Shown piece after piece: positions 1 through 13,500 of a DNA stretch of 64,000 nucleotides. Every line of letters starts with the position of its first letter. Positions within the stretch are counted from its first letter, which is position 1. Made by a program: the position numbers and the translations under genes. The notes beneath the pieces are model-generated. The model searched no databases. It had not been told where the DNA came from and worked only from the letters and a program-made list of their open reading frames with translations. The DNA lies in contig NC_089312.1 of assembly GCF_036669915.1 (NCBI RefSeq), positions 22,430,404-22,494,403 on the forward strand, in the 5' to 3' direction. This stretch comes from Pocillopora verrucosa. Its lineage: Eukaryota; Cnidaria; Anthozoa; Scleractinia; Pocilloporidae.

Positions 1-210
1 TTTGAGCTCTTTCACTTCCCATCCCCCTCCTCTCCCCCGCCGTTTTCTTACACCGCGCACTTTGTGGAGACGACTGGAAACGAGTTGGGAGGAGTGACAC
101 TTTTCCGCACTATACTGCTGTAGTTGTCATGACTATTCACCATCACCAATCATACCATCCCACATTCGTCATTGATCATGTTGTATTGTTGTATTGCGTC
201 CTGTTTTCAG

Positions 211-1468
211 AGTCATGTTCAGCTGAGCAAACACATCCAGAAAGCGGAGCAGAACATCAGCATGGCACAGAAAGGTCTTATCTCGTTATATTCATCACCT
301 GTCCTATCACCTCACGTCAGCACAGAGCATCTGCCGAAAGGTGGTCTTCACTGCACTTTACATCAGTCACTGTACACTTCTCACTTACACGAGTAGCTGT
401 GTTTCACTTGAGGATCATGCAATCTTTTCCATCAATTTTTTTTTTTTTTACTTTCATGCGGTGAAGCAACTTCATAGGAGTTGTATCACCTATCACAACG
501 GTGACGAAAACGCCCCTGTACATTGTCATAATTGCCACAGAAGATAATTTTCAGGAGATCACATCTTTGCCTCGCTTGTCATTTCAAAAAGAGTTTGAAG
601 TTGCCTTCATTAAGGTCTTTGGTGTCATACATCAACGCACTTTGTTCATAGCCCTGTGGCGAAAGGCGGTCTTACCACTTTGATTTTAAGCTTGCGTATG
701 TTGATTGATATTTTATGACGTTCAAACTATGATGGCGTTCATTACACAAGCACAAATACGCTTGCGAGACAGTCTTTGCAAATGGCGTCACGCAAAGGTC
801 GTGTCTCAGAGGTTTCTTCTTTTGCGTTAGAGCGCATATTAGGTGCGTATTCATTGTTCGTTTCTCTTTCAGACAAATCGAGACCTTCGTTCGAAAGATC
901 CGACTCACAGTCAAGTGTCGAAAGAGGTCATGAGGACTCGGATGGAAGAGAATACGAATCGGACTCGTCAAAGTCAAGCAGCCGACGAGGAATGACATCT
1001 TCGGGAAACGTAGGAAACAACGAAGACTCGGGTTCGGAGGCTGGAAGATTTGGAAGGAGACGCAAAGCATGTCCAAGTCAGGACGAATCCGATGGAAGGG
1101 CGTCCGATTCAGATTCGGGAAAGACGAACAGACGACGAATTGCATCGCCACCATTGGAATCAACCTCCGATAAATTGAACAAGACAATTTTAGAATCGAA
1201 TTCATCCACGCCAGGGATACAGATTGAGGTAACAGACGCTGGTAAAACCAGTAGACAATCCTCTTCGGCTTCACCTCGAACAAGAAAATTATCTCGATCA
1301 AAATTATTTAGCAAGATAGAATCCTCACCTCTGTCACACTCATGGACGCCCGGTGCTATCGAGAAGATTGTAAAATCATGGAGAGAAGCAAAATCTCCTG
1401 AGGTTCAGGAGAAAACGAAAGAGGAAGACGACTCCCTTAAACCTGAGACCCATGTTCAGTTTTTATGA
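211..1468 (+). CDS. 3' end of an unrecognised serine-rich gene (two exons, partial)
   Basis: I do not recognise this protein. The last exon (873-1468) follows a good polypyrimidine tract ending in ttctctttcag and stays open to a TGA at 1466-1468. A candidate upstream exon (211-274, after ctgttttcag) ends with one base, and the last exon begins with two, so the join is in frame (MAQK|DKSRPS). Together they give about 219 C-terminal residues. The protein is rich in Ser, Arg, Asp and Glu, low in complexity, with SR/SD clusters followed by a short, better ordered tail around SWTPGAIEKIVKSW and a final HVQFL. It has no membrane segment. The donor of the 211-274 exon (gtctta) is weak, so that exon is less certain than the last one. 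Earlier exons lie outside the window. A TTAA-bounded MITE starts 11 bases after the stop. Confidence 0.5.
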
Positions 1469-1478
1469 AAATTACTTG

Positions 1479-1690
1479 TTAACCCTTTCACTCCCAAGAT
1501 CTCATCGGTAATTCTCCTTTATGTCTGCCGTACCATTCTTATGATGTTAGTTTGGAGAATTTGGTAGTGGATCGGCAAATAATCCTTAAATTGATACTCT
1601 TCCTAATTCTCACCACTTGTCAGCTTGATATTTCGTTGATACTGTAAGGAGAAAGTCTGTCTTGGTCAATCATGGGAGTTAAAGGGTTAA
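1479..1690. repeat. TTAA-bounded MITE, family A, copy 1
   Basis: A 212 bp unit with TTAA at both ends and inverted termini reading TTAACCCTTTCACTCCCA on the left and, reversed, TTAACCCTTTAACTCCCA on the right. Copies with the same ends and internal sequence are at 27169-27360 and 28488-28697. TTAA duplications followed by CCC are typical of piggyBac-type insertions, so this is probably a non-autonomous piggyBac-like element. It sits in the 3' UTR of the serine-rich gene, between its stop and a candidate AATAAA. Confidence 0.8.
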
Positions 1691-1710
1691 GAAGGAATAT
1701 ACTTTTTTTA

Positions 1711-1716
1711 AATAAA
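1711..1716 (+). promoter_or_regulatory. Candidate poly(A) signal AATAAA
   Basis: This is the first canonical AATAAA after the serine-rich gene, 243 bases past its stop and just beyond the MITE. If used, the 3' UTR includes the whole MITE. Confidence 0.4.
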
Positions 1717-4559
1717 AGGTACATGTTTATTGCCCAGGCAAATTGTGCTGAATTTTTCACGAACCTTTTCGGGCTGAGAATAGATTTTTTACATTTTTAG
1801 TTTTATCACTTTTTTTAGCCCGCTTTTGCGATTTCGATTTTATTTTGTTTTGCTTTTCCATCAACACGTAAAAATTCATTCATGAGTGTGTTCACAGCTC
1901 TGGTTATACTAAGTTCTTCTGTATAACTTCACCAATTTCTGCTTCGATTAGCTAGAAAAGTATGTATGAAAAGATAAGGGTGCAAGTGCACCTTGACTGC
2001 CACCGTTCACCCTACGACCAGACTGATCTGGTTATTGAAGTGTACTCGAGTTCATCGATATTTCAGCTTCAGTCAAGATTTTCCCTATTTTCATGTTACA
2101 ATTTTTACTTACAATCTTTTTATGCGCTTTTAGTCGATCATGCTGCTTTCCTGCCGCGATAAATTTCTTTCCTTTTATATATTATCATTATTTTTTAATG
2201 TATCCCTTGTTTCTTAATCAAGTGTGTTTCGGAAAGAGGTGATATTTTTCTCGTTAAGCTCGACTGTCAGCATAAGGTTGTCGTAGGTATATGTGTGTTG
2301 TTTAAACGATACCATTTGTAATGTATTCTGTCATCATCACTTTAACGATGATATATGCTGACAACATGCCATGATCGTGAACAAAAACTTTTCCGTGAGA
2401 ATTAGTTGTAACGTCAAACTGGTTTTACTGGGAATACAATGATTTGTATTGAACTGTCATATGGATCAAAGTCAAATTTGAAGATATTTTAAGAGCAACA
2501 GAAAACATTCGAATGCGTTAACTTGATTTAAGTCAGTTATCATGAAATTAAAAGAAAAGGGCCCGCACTATGGATGAATAATCTACAAGTCACCATAAGT
2601 GGGAGGTACAAGTTGTTATATGGTCATCTTCTAGATGAGGTCTTACCATTTATAGCATAGTTTATTATTTGGCAGATTTTTATCAAATGCGCTCGTTAAG
2701 GATCGCTTAAGTATAGAGTAATTTCTATTTTTATTCTTGCTATTTGGTTAGAATAGATTAGAAAAATGAAGAAATTGAACTGTCTGCAATTGTTGACGTT
2801 TAACTTAAATCCAGTTTAAGCTTTTCCCAGTTTTCTTTTTTCCACGCTCGTTTATCAGATTCATGGTTGTTTTTAATCCTCATTTGATGATTAGATTAGT
2901 GAGAATGGCGATGATTTTTAAAGTTAGTCAACGAAGGGTTTTGTGGTGCGAAACAAAACGGCACCATTTCCACTTTTAGTGTGAGGGGTCGGGAGGGGGC
3001 ACTCCAGGAACTTTTCAGGTGGTTTGTCGCACTAAATTGTTCTAAACAAGATATCGTTATGGATTGTAATGCATCGTCGTCGTACAGCCTCTCTCCGAAA
3101 ACCACACACTTCTTGGCAGCACATACTCGTGTTGGGTACATGAGGAAGTGGGACTTCCCTTTAGGGTGGGGACGAGGGGGGTTGAGCACTGATGAGATGG
3201 AAGAATGTCGTACACTGTCCTTATCAAATTCCACAAGTCAAGACGACGACAAGTGCGCAAAGAAGATTCTAACTTGTGAGTATGGGTTATGCTTCCTTGA
3301 CTCATAAGACTATTGGTATAAATGTCCTAAGAAACTACTGGCTGAATGGCGTGTTTGTACGCCGTCAGTTAATTACCTCCCCCAGCACATACCTCGTAGC
3401 ATCTCGTTTCCTCGTCTGATCTTTGATGCTAACTGGTGGGGAGAGAAGGAGAGATAGAGAGAGTAAAGTGTCTCCTTGAGCCATACCACAGTGAGCCTGG
3501 TTCCGCGTAGTAACTCGATCTGAAGCTTGCAATAAGGCCACCGGTCCTTACAGCGCTCTGTGCTTTTTCTCCCAGAAAAGAATAGAAAAGACTGCGAAAA
3601 CAAGGCAAAGGTCGGCGAAAATGGTCAAGTATAAGACACTTCAACAGAGTCGGGAATGATTTTTAGATCAAATACGATCCTGTCCGAGCAGCGAAGCTCA
3701 AAAGCCGCATAGAACGATTCCCTACGGTTTTTATACCTTTTCTTCGTCATTGTCAATTTTAATGATCATAAGAGATATTGCAGAATTTTGAAATATTTTT
3801 GTTAGCCTATGAATGGGTTAGGAATGATAACATCCCGCCTAAGATTCGATTTTACAGACCTGGCGTTGGGTTTAATTTCATCCTTTTTCTTTTCTTTTTT
3901 CATATAGCTATCAAAAACTCTTTTTTGATTATGAAACGGGAAAAATATTGAAAATATCTACGTAAGAATGTAAATGTTTCCCGATTTATTTACCCTTTTT
4001 GCAGCTTATTAGTACAAAGATGCGTAGGCGAATACTAAACTGCTTTCAATTAATTGCCGTCTTTCTTCAACGGCAGACTATTGTGTCATTTGTAAGGTTT
4101 CTGTTATTTAAGTAAATTTTGGTTAAGTCCTACGTACATGGGCTTAAGAACCAATTAAATACGCCACCTAATTTGATGTTGTGATTGGTGAAGTCATTTC
4201 GCGTTTGTTACTCATTGTTTACACGCAATAAGTTTTGCGCGAGTTTCCATGACAACTGCTCTTCATCCGGGTACCCTGGGAACATATCAGTAGTGCGGTG
4301 GAACCGACACGCTCCGAAATGTTTCGTCGAGGTAAAATACGTCCACCGTTTCCAAAATAACTGTTGGATCTGGTCTGTGATCGTCAAAGGAGTATGTTAA
4401 ATTGATTTTTATGGCCGTGGATGACAGCATTATTTAAGTATGGCTACAAGAAGTAACTTGCAGTCGACAGACTCGAAGACGTGTTTTAAGGTGTCCTTGG
4501 TCGCGAAGGATTTTAATTGCTAAATTGCGGTGTGAAAGCTTCGTTGAAAAGGTCCATAG
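1717..4559. other. Gene-free interval before ZFAND4
   Basis: No exon with supporting splice sites or recognisable protein was found on either strand. Short open frames at 2896-3307 and 3373-3644 overlap each other on both strands and have no family resemblance. The last few hundred bases should contain the ZFAND4 promoter and 5' UTR, but I see no TATA box or other site I can defend. Confidence 0.5.
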
Positions 4560-7500
4560 ATGGACCTGTTTATTGAGACGTTAACTGGAACAGCCTTTGA
4601 GTTACGAGTCAGCCCTTTTGAAACCATCATGAGCGTAAAAGCTAAGATTCAACGTCTTGAAGGTGAGTGAAAACGCAAGTATTATTCTGAGCTTATGAAT
4701 AATTGTGTGGGAACAACGGCGAACCATCGAGAACAAAACTAGTCTTGTTTATCACGAAGAAATAAAAAGATCGGTAGATTTAAAGTTCATTCTTTTCCTT
4801 TCAACGTGTGAAACCCGTCTATCCGATGAACGCGTTTTCGAAGGTTTGCCCTCACATCAGAGACATAAATAATTTAAAATGTGTGGTGTTGCACCATTTG
4901 TAAACACTGGCCGAATGGATGGACTAGTGTACGCTTGATTTTGAAATGGAAATCTTTCCAAAAGGTCAGCGATAAACGAAGGATCACGAAGCAACGTGAG
5001 TTATTGATAATATTGGACCCGTTTTATATAGAATGTTTGTTCATAACTTTGTCTGAGAAATTAGCTCTTCGATGGGGTTTTGATTTTATATAACTTAAAT
5101 TCTTGATTTTTTTTCCCCTTGGCATCACTTTCCTAAGTTTGAAATAATTCTTATTAGGAAGGACTTAAACATTTTGTCACGGTCTGAAGATTTCCTCTTT
5201 AAACATCTGTGAGCAAGGTTTAACACCTTCAAAGAATACACTTGAATATTTTCACGTTTTTAGGCTTTCGTTAAAACGTGATGTTATCGTTTATGTAATT
5301 ATTGTACGGATCCGATGTGGTATGTAGAGATCTGCTAGTTTTTGGATATGTATTTCAAAACTATGCCACTGTTTTGTTTGTTTTTCACATCGCCTATTTA
5401 AGATCCTACATACATCGAAGCTTTTTCATTCAATATTATGTCGTGAAAGATTGTCACGCACACGTTCATGTATGTCTACTTGGACTCCGTGTCGCGAATG
5501 TTCTGACCAGATATTTGCTCGTTGATAAGGTTTATCTGATCACTGATGTTTTGGATGCCAATAGTCATCAATAGTTGTTTAACAATGTCTTCTGTAGTGT
5601 CATGTAACTGAGAACGTGCATATTACTGTTTTTGTTTTAAAACTATGACACTTCACAGCTAGATGAAACTGAAATTTTCAGCCGGATGCAGTTCTGTCAT
5701 ATGTTTATCTTAAGATTAGATTTCCTTTGTGGTCAGTTGCTAAATCAAGCTGTTACAACACCTAACTTGTTAATGGAGTTATCCACTGTACATGTGAAAG
5801 CATGGACATGCATGCAGCTGTCTAATTTTACTTGGCTGAATCTTAAACTTACAAATGATTTGTCTCTAAAGGTGAAAATGAAGGCTTTGAAAGCTGAGAG
5901 CTAAATAAATTACCTTTGCCAACAATTTTTTCATCATCAGATAGACTCTGTTTGTAAACATTCTTTTCTGTGTTTTTGGCTTTTTCATGGTTCCTAACAA
6001 AAGTTTCCATTATCGGATATGAAATTGTAAATTTTAAATATTGTGTCCTGTCCTTGGTTTTTCCCAAAATTGTTCAACTATCATGAATTATGTCTGAAGG
6101 GTTACAGTCAAGTTGCCTGAGAGTCATCTCGCCCGAAGTCATGTTGCCGAAACCTGAGTTATGTCACCTGAAAAAAAAAGTTAAGTAGCCTGAAGAAACA
6201 AATACTAAAAAGATCTGAATTTCAGACTGTAAATAGGCAATAAAGTTGAGAAATTTTTATCGCTAAAGCGCTCTTTGTATCCAACAACACCATGAAGATT
6301 CTTAAAGTGTTCTTCGTTTCTAACAACAAAGGGAAGTGTTCTCCGTTTCTAACAAAAAATGAAGCATTGTTTGTTTGGTATGTACTTGTCTCTTACTCAC
6401 AGATATTTTGTAAGCTTGAGAAACTTTTTCTTGGTTTCCAACAAAGTTATGAAGACTTTGACTACTCAGAAGTTGACCATATGGTCAGAAAGGCCATATG
6501 ATCGACTGTAATTGTTGCTCTGTAGGGCTTGTTGCAGTGGTCTAACTTCATCATCACAGTTAATGCAAGGATGAATTCTCATTTTGATCAGCTTCGTATT
6601 GTAACTAGCCTTACCCCCTTCATATAAACTTTGATTAGATCAAAATATACATGGGACTGCCAGAGCACAACTACGTAATTTATGCCTATTCTGATCCTAA
6701 GGGAAATGATGCTATGAGACTACTTCTGTGAAAAAAGTCTCAAGCATAAACAATAGACTGTTATCTTAAAAATATCACACTTACCTTAAGCAACAAGTTA
6801 ATTTTTAATGTTACGAAGTTCACAGAAAACACAACATAACTATATTTTTGTGTTGCTCACTTTATCTTTTACCAACTTGTCAAACACAACAATCGACAAT
6901 TGTTTACCAGGTGTTTTCATCTGTTATTGTTAAGAAAGTCACAAATAGACACAACAGAACTTAACTTGTACATTACGCTGCATCTGTGCATTTGTTGTTC
7001 TAGAAACGAACAATGCTTCCCTCTGTTGTTAGAAACAAACAACGCTTTTAGAGTCGTTACTCAAATATATATCAATTCTGACCATACAATTGATTTCTGT
7101 GTAGTCAAAGTCTTCATGGCATTTTTAGAAACAAGGAAGAGTTTCTCAAGCTTATGAAATGTCCATGAGTAAGAAATGAATACATACCAAACGAACAGTG
7201 CTTCATTTTTTTTTGTTAGAAACGGAGAACGCTTCCCTTTGTTGTTAAAAATGAACAATGCTTTTAGAATTGTTTCTCAAACATATATCAATTCCAAGCA
7301 TACTATCGATTTCTGTGTGGTCAAAGTTCTCACAGTATTGTTAGAAACCAAGAAAAGGTTTCTCAAGCTTACAAAACATCGGTGAGTACGAAACGATTAT
7401 ATACCAAACAAATAACACTGCATTTTGTTGTTGGAAACGAATGTTTCTCTCTTTTGTTAGGAAAGAACAACACTTTAAAAATCTTCGTGGTGTTGTTGGA

Positions 7501-10500
7501 AACAAAGAGCGCTTTAGTGATAAAAATTTCTCAAGGTTATTGGCTATTTATAGTCTGAAATTCTGATCTTTTTAGTATTTGTTTCTTCAGGTGACTTGAC
7601 GTTTTTTTTCAGGCAACATTACTAAAATTTCGGGCAACATGACTCAGGTTTCAGGTGACATGACTGCAGGCGGGATGACTCTCGGGTGACTTGACCGGTT
7701 ACCCATAAATACATTAAGTCATTATAGAGTGGAGCCAGCTACTGACAAGGCAAACCTAAATCATGATGTAGAATATCTGCTGCTGATGATTACTATGTTT
7801 TCCTTTTTTCTCATGTCTCATTTTAATTTGTAGAGTAATACTTTTAACCAGAAGGCATGGCATAATAATTATTGTACTTACTGGTATAGAAAAAAGACCA
7901 GTATGTTACATGTATGTTAAACCTGAAAAGAAACTATTTGGCTGATGATAGATTATTACTATAGATTTGACATTCTTCAGTGTCAGTGTACATGTAACTC
8001 CTTTAATTAATTTGTTTGATCTAGGTATTATCAGAGTCATCTTGTGACATAAATTCTTGGAATTTTTCTTGTTGACGAAACTGTGGTTTTAAAGGAGTTA
8101 GGCTAAAACTGGTTTTTCATAAGCAGGAGAATTTGGGACTAAACTAGGAAAACAGGAGAAAGGAAAATTGAATATGTACAGTTTTCTTTCAAACTCAAAG
8201 AAAGGGTTAGGACCTGTAAACTTAATCTGTGTGCAGGTCAGACAGATTTTTGATCTGGTAATAAGGCTGATTAGGTATTAAAGGAGGTAAGTGTCCAAAG
8301 AAACTGTGGTGCTGTGTCAGTGGGAGAGTATAGCAAAGAAGTTTAGTTTTATCAATTGAGTTGATAAGGTAAATTGGTCATCACAAAGAGTTTCAAAGCT
8401 GACGTTTTGAGCATTAGCCCTTTATCAGAACAAAACTCTTTACAGTGACCCATCTACATTATCAGCTCAGTTGATAATATTAAATTACCTTGATTAGGTG
8501 TTAATTTCTATGGTGTTTACAGTCCTCTGTAAGGAATACACAATCTATTACATTTTTGGAGTCTGTTTGGGTGGCTTTTTAAAGAAGGACTTTAAATGGA
8601 CTGCTCTTTCCTTGGTATACGACATAGTGGAATCACAAACTTTTTAACCTTTTGAGGAAGAGGCAATTTGTTCATAATTTATCAAAATAGACATTTCAAG
8701 AAGGGAGACAAGTAAATTTTAAGTTTGGGTGCCATTTTGAATCTTAGAAAAAGCCTGCAAACAAACATGGAAGCGGAACTTGCATCATATATATGTCATA
8801 CTGATTTACACTTAGTTATAGCCTCTCTTGCAACTTTGCTTATATTCTGACAGAAATTAGAGCACTTACATCATTGGTGCAAACAAGCCCTTAATGAATG
8901 TGAAAACTAAAGTGATGTACTGAATTATTTCAATTAATAAACATACCATACCTATCAGTTCTTTGTAAAAATCTAATATGCGAATGCTTTATTAAAACTG
9001 CAGGCATTCCAATGTCTCAGCAGCATTTGATATGGAGATCAGCTGAGTTAGAAGATGACTATTGCCTCCATGATTATAAGTAAGTATGTGTAAATGTGTA
9101 AGCTTTAAAGTTGATAATAGTTGAATGATTTTGTGTAGTAATCATGTTCTTGTAAAAAATATGTCAGGTTGATTTGGATGTCAAATCCTTTAATTCCATC
9201 ATATCCCCTTAAGGTGATTCCTCAGCATTGCACTGCGCATCCTGTAGTGCATATAAAATCACAAGGCAAATAAGCACTGACATATTCCAAGAACATGGTA
9301 TTGTTTTACAGTAAATAGACCTGGTAAAGAGGTGTGATTGTCTTTTGCTCTTGAATGAGAATAGTGACCAATATTTTTACTGCATACTTTTAGTGTACAA
9401 ATCATCCCCTTTCAATTTGAAAAAATTTCAAAAAAACTCATGGAAGGAAAAAAAGATAAAGCTAAAAGCATGCACAAAACACCTGATTCAAAACGATACA
9501 AACCATGACCTTGAGGGCAAACACTTGAGGAACATTTTGAGTTGATGTTGTTTAAAACTGTGTGATTTTTCGCAAATAATGTATCCCCTGGTGAAAATCT
9601 TTCAAGGATCTTTAAGGATCTTACAAGATCTTCATGAGGACCTTTGAGGATCCTCTTGAGGATCTTCATGAGGATCTTCAAAATTCTTGTTAAGATCTTC
9701 AAGGATCCTTCATTTTCTTGCCAAGATCTTCAAGGATCCTTCATTTTCTTGCCAAGATCTTCAAGGATCCTTCATTTTCTTGCCAAGATCTTCAAGGATC
9801 TTTGATTTTCTTGCCAAGATCTTCAAGGATCCTTCATTTTCTTGCCAAGATCTTCAAGGATCTTTGATTTTCTTGCCAAGATCTTCAAGGATCTTTGACT
9901 TTCTTGCCAGGATCTTTAAGGATCTTTCATTTTCCTGTCAAGATCCTTGAAGATCTTGTCTGGATCTTCAAAGATCTTTACATGAACTTTGAAGATCCTT
10001 TAAAGATCTTTGAAAATTCTTTGAGGATCTTCCAAATTCTTGTTAAGATCTTTCAGGATCTCTCATTTTCTTGCCAAGATCTTCAAGGATCTTGTTGAAA
10101 ATTTTGAAGATCCTTAAAGATCTTGGAAAGAAAATAAAAGATCCTTAAAGATCTTGGCAAGAAATTGAAAGATCTTTGAAGATCCTGGCAAAAAAAAGAA
10201 AGATCCTTGAAGATTTTGACGGCCAAATTAAAGATCTTTGCAAGAAATTTGAAGATCCTTAAAGATCTTGACAAGAATGTCAGGAATCCTTGAAGATCCT
10301 GGCAAGGAAATGGAAGATCGTTGAAGATCTTAGCAAGAATGTTATAGAACCTTCGAACTTTTGACAAGAAAATAAGCATACTTAAATCCTCATACTAAGT
10401 TAAAAAGAAAAATTGAACCAAACATAAAAAAATGAAGATAAATTTTTTTATTGCTAAACAAGAATTACCCATCCTTTTCTAGTAGGACTACTTCTACACT

Positions 10501-13500
10501 ATTTCTGTTCAGATTTTAGGTTAGTACTAAGATTTTCATTTTCCAAAAAATCTGGCAACAGTCCAGCTCAAAGGTAAAAAGACCAAAATATATGTGTTAA
10601 ACTTGTCTAGGACTAGACTATGACCAGACTAAGACTACTCTTACAGAGGGGGTAAACATGAAAAAAAGGCAAACAAGAGTACTTCAATGACTATATTTCT
10701 GAACCATATTAACCTATAAACCAAAGGAAAGCTTAGGAATCACACATACTGAATATAACTAATATGTTGCCCTAAACTAATTTGTTATTTGACATCAGAT
10801 CAATTTGTCCACCACATGGTGTGAAAAACCTAGGTATACTTGAGAAAAGATAACTGCACAAAGATTGCATGAAATCAAGTGTTTTTAGTGTCAAAACAAA
10901 GTACTAGGGTCGTTCTTTTGGATGAGCTAAGGAACTTTTGGAGTCGTTTATATTATGGGCACAGTGCCCGTTCAAAGTTCACCGAGATTATTAGGTGAGT
11001 TATTCCACAATATCTTACTTAAAATTCAGCTTATGGAGAAACTGTCAGCTTATCCAACTCAACTCAGTAAGAGGATACAGCCCTGAAAACTTCAGATTAA
11101 TTGAACTAATACATCCTGAGGTACAAAATAAGTGTTTTCGGGAATTCATATGACAACCTCTAAAAGAGCTTTTTAAGTTGTTACACAGAACCAAGTAAAT
11201 TCACACCTTCTTCAGAAACATGTCCTTCAGTGAGCGTCGAGGAGAATCTCTCTAGATCGATAAGCCTTTATCCTTGTCCCTGTAACACATCATTTGCATC
11301 CTCACTCTCCAAGAGCTCAGAGCAAGAATCATTAGGCGAGGATGGCATCTTCATTTTCTTTCCAGAAGTACCAATGAATTCTTTTCATTAAGCCTCAGAG
11401 TCAGAGCAATCGCGAGACCTGCTTGGAGTTTGATTGACGATTGCGGTTATTTCTGTCTCTCTTTTCGCTTGTTTCTGAACTCCAGAAAACGCCTTTCCTT
11501 TACTTTTATTTCTATGTACATTTTCCCCTTAGTTCCGACCATTGTCGATGATATTTGCCGTAACAACGAGCTTCTTATGTTTTTATGCGACCGTTAAAAA
11601 TCTCGGCGCGTATAAATTCCTATCCCATAATGCAAAACCCTATTTACTGTCATGTAAGTTGTCACAAAGTTTCCCTAAAGCCTCAAGCATGGCGTTGCTA
11701 TGCGTTAACCTTCATTACACTTATTGCACAATAATTTTCTGCGAAAATTCCTTGTTGTGTTTAAATTATCCATATCAGATTAAAAAGGATCCTTGCAAAG
11801 AGCTGTACAAAATCATGAAATGAATCTTTTAAAGATATTTGGAAGATCCTTTTCAATTCCTTGAGGATCTTGAAGGATTGTAGAACAGATTGTGCAAAGA
11901 TCTTGACTAGAATTCTTAAGGATCTTAGCAAAGATCTTAGCAGGATCCCTGACAGGTTCTTTTGAAGGTCTTTAAAAGATCCTCATTAAATCCTTGAGGA
12001 TCCTGAAGGATCCTTGAAAAGATCCTGCAAAGATCTTGACTTAAGGATCCTTGTAAGATCCTGATCAAATTCCTAAGGATCCTGGCAAAGATCTTTACAG
12101 GATCCTTGAAAGGATCTTTTGTAGGTCTTTAAAAGATCCTCATTAAATCCTTGAGGATCTTGAAGGATCCTTGAAAAGATCTTGCAAAGATCTTGAGTAG
12201 GATCCTTGTAAGATCCTGATCAAATCCTTAAGGATCCTTGCAAAGATCTTAATAGGATCCTTGAAAGGATCTTTGGAAGGTCTTTAAAAGATCCTCATTA
12301 AATCCTTGAGGATCTTGAAAGATCCTCAAAAAGATCCTGCAAAGATCTTGACTAGGATCCTTGCAAGATCCTGATTAAATCCTTAAGGATCCTTACAAAG
12401 ATCTTGAAAGGATCCTTGAAAGGATCTTTTGAGGGTCTTTGAAAGATCCTTGATAAATCCTTGAGGATCTTGAAGGATCCTTGAAAAGAACTTTGCGAGG
12501 ATCCTTATGAGGATCTTTGTAATATACTTTGAGGATCTTTATCAAATCCTTGAGGATCTTAACAAACGTTTTTGCTTACAAAGATCTTTGAGGATCTTTT
12601 ACAGATCCTTTAAAGATCTTTTAAAGATCCTTGTCCTTAAGGATCTTTGGCAGGTCTTTGTCAATCCTTGAAGATCCTCAAAGATCCTGTGAGGTTTTTC
12701 ACCAGGGTCAAATTGTTCTTAACACAAGACTTTCTATCTGTCAAGTTTTTTTCAAGTATTTCTTAAAAAACCCTTGCTTCCAGCTATGTCATAACGTACT
12801 GATGAAATGACACGCATGGTTAATGCCAGTACAGGCATAAATGGGGGAGTTTGGCCCATCATATCTCTTAAACAAGCATGGCAACATATCTTTATAGTTG
12901 TTTTTTTTTTTTTAACAGACATTGGTACAGAACAATTATGGAAAGTTTTAAAAAAACTGTCCAGTTAGTTTTTTTTTTCTGAGGAATCACCTTAAACCAA
13001 CTTGAGACAAGATGCCAGGTGTTAACCTGGGACTTTATCTAGAGTCAGTCTAGTTTTATGTTTAAAACAATAAATTTTACATTGACTCTCCAAAGTACAG
13101 GAATAAAATCGAAAAATAGAGACAAGAAAAAAATGTCAACATCACAAGATATTATGTATGGTCACCCATCACCCATGGGCTTTACTTCAGTAAGAAGCAC
13201 AAGCATGTGGCTAATTTCCATATCTGACTATGATGGCACTAAAGTGAATTTTTAACATTGTCTGCCACAGGCATCTCACATGATTAAATTTCTTTTAGTG
13301 ATGCAGAGAAATTGTTTTGGAGGTCAGTCACCAACAAAATGTTGGTACTCATTTAGAAAAATGCAGAAAATTAGACAAAAACTTATTTAATCTTAATTTC
13401 TTGCCCAAAAAGGTAGTTTTCATATGAAATTTTGAAGAATGATGACACATCACCAAGGCCAGATTGAGGGTTTTTGGTATACATGAGCACAGTTACTCTC

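Larger units (their letters stand above)
9586..12707. mobile_element. 3.1 kb non-autonomous element with GATC-rich subterminal arrays
   Basis: The element begins CCCTGGTGAAAA (9586) and ends TTTTCACCAGGG (12707), a perfect 12-bp inverted repeat. Both ends run directly into dense arrays of AAGATCTT, AAGGATCCTT and related GATC-centred palindromes: the left array is about 9597-10350 and the right about 11780-12690. The middle (about 10380-11780) is unique sequence. The only open frame there (11542-11823) resembles nothing I know. No transposase is visible. A convincing target duplication was not found; a TC on each side could be chance. It sits in ZFAND4 intron 2. Confidence 0.75.

Noticed and set aside
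672-1301. 209-codon minus-strand frame
   Set aside because: Antisense to the serine-rich last exon; biased composition keeps the opposite strand open. No splice or family support.
3373-3720. Structured-looking GC-richer stretch considered as a small nuclear RNA or tRNA
   Set aside because: It does not match the conserved starts of U1, U2, U4 or U6 and has no tRNA box pair.
9687-10098. Two plus-strand open frames with repeated FKDPSFSCQDLQGS-like peptides
   Set aside because: They are translations of the 31-bp GATC array and not genes.
10083-10379. Minus-strand 98-codon frame
   Set aside because: The same repeat read from the other strand.
11542-11823. 93-codon frame inside the 3.1 kb element, considered as a transposase remnant
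   Set aside because: No DDE-type, zinc-finger or other mobile-element motif can be seen, and it runs into the right repeat array.
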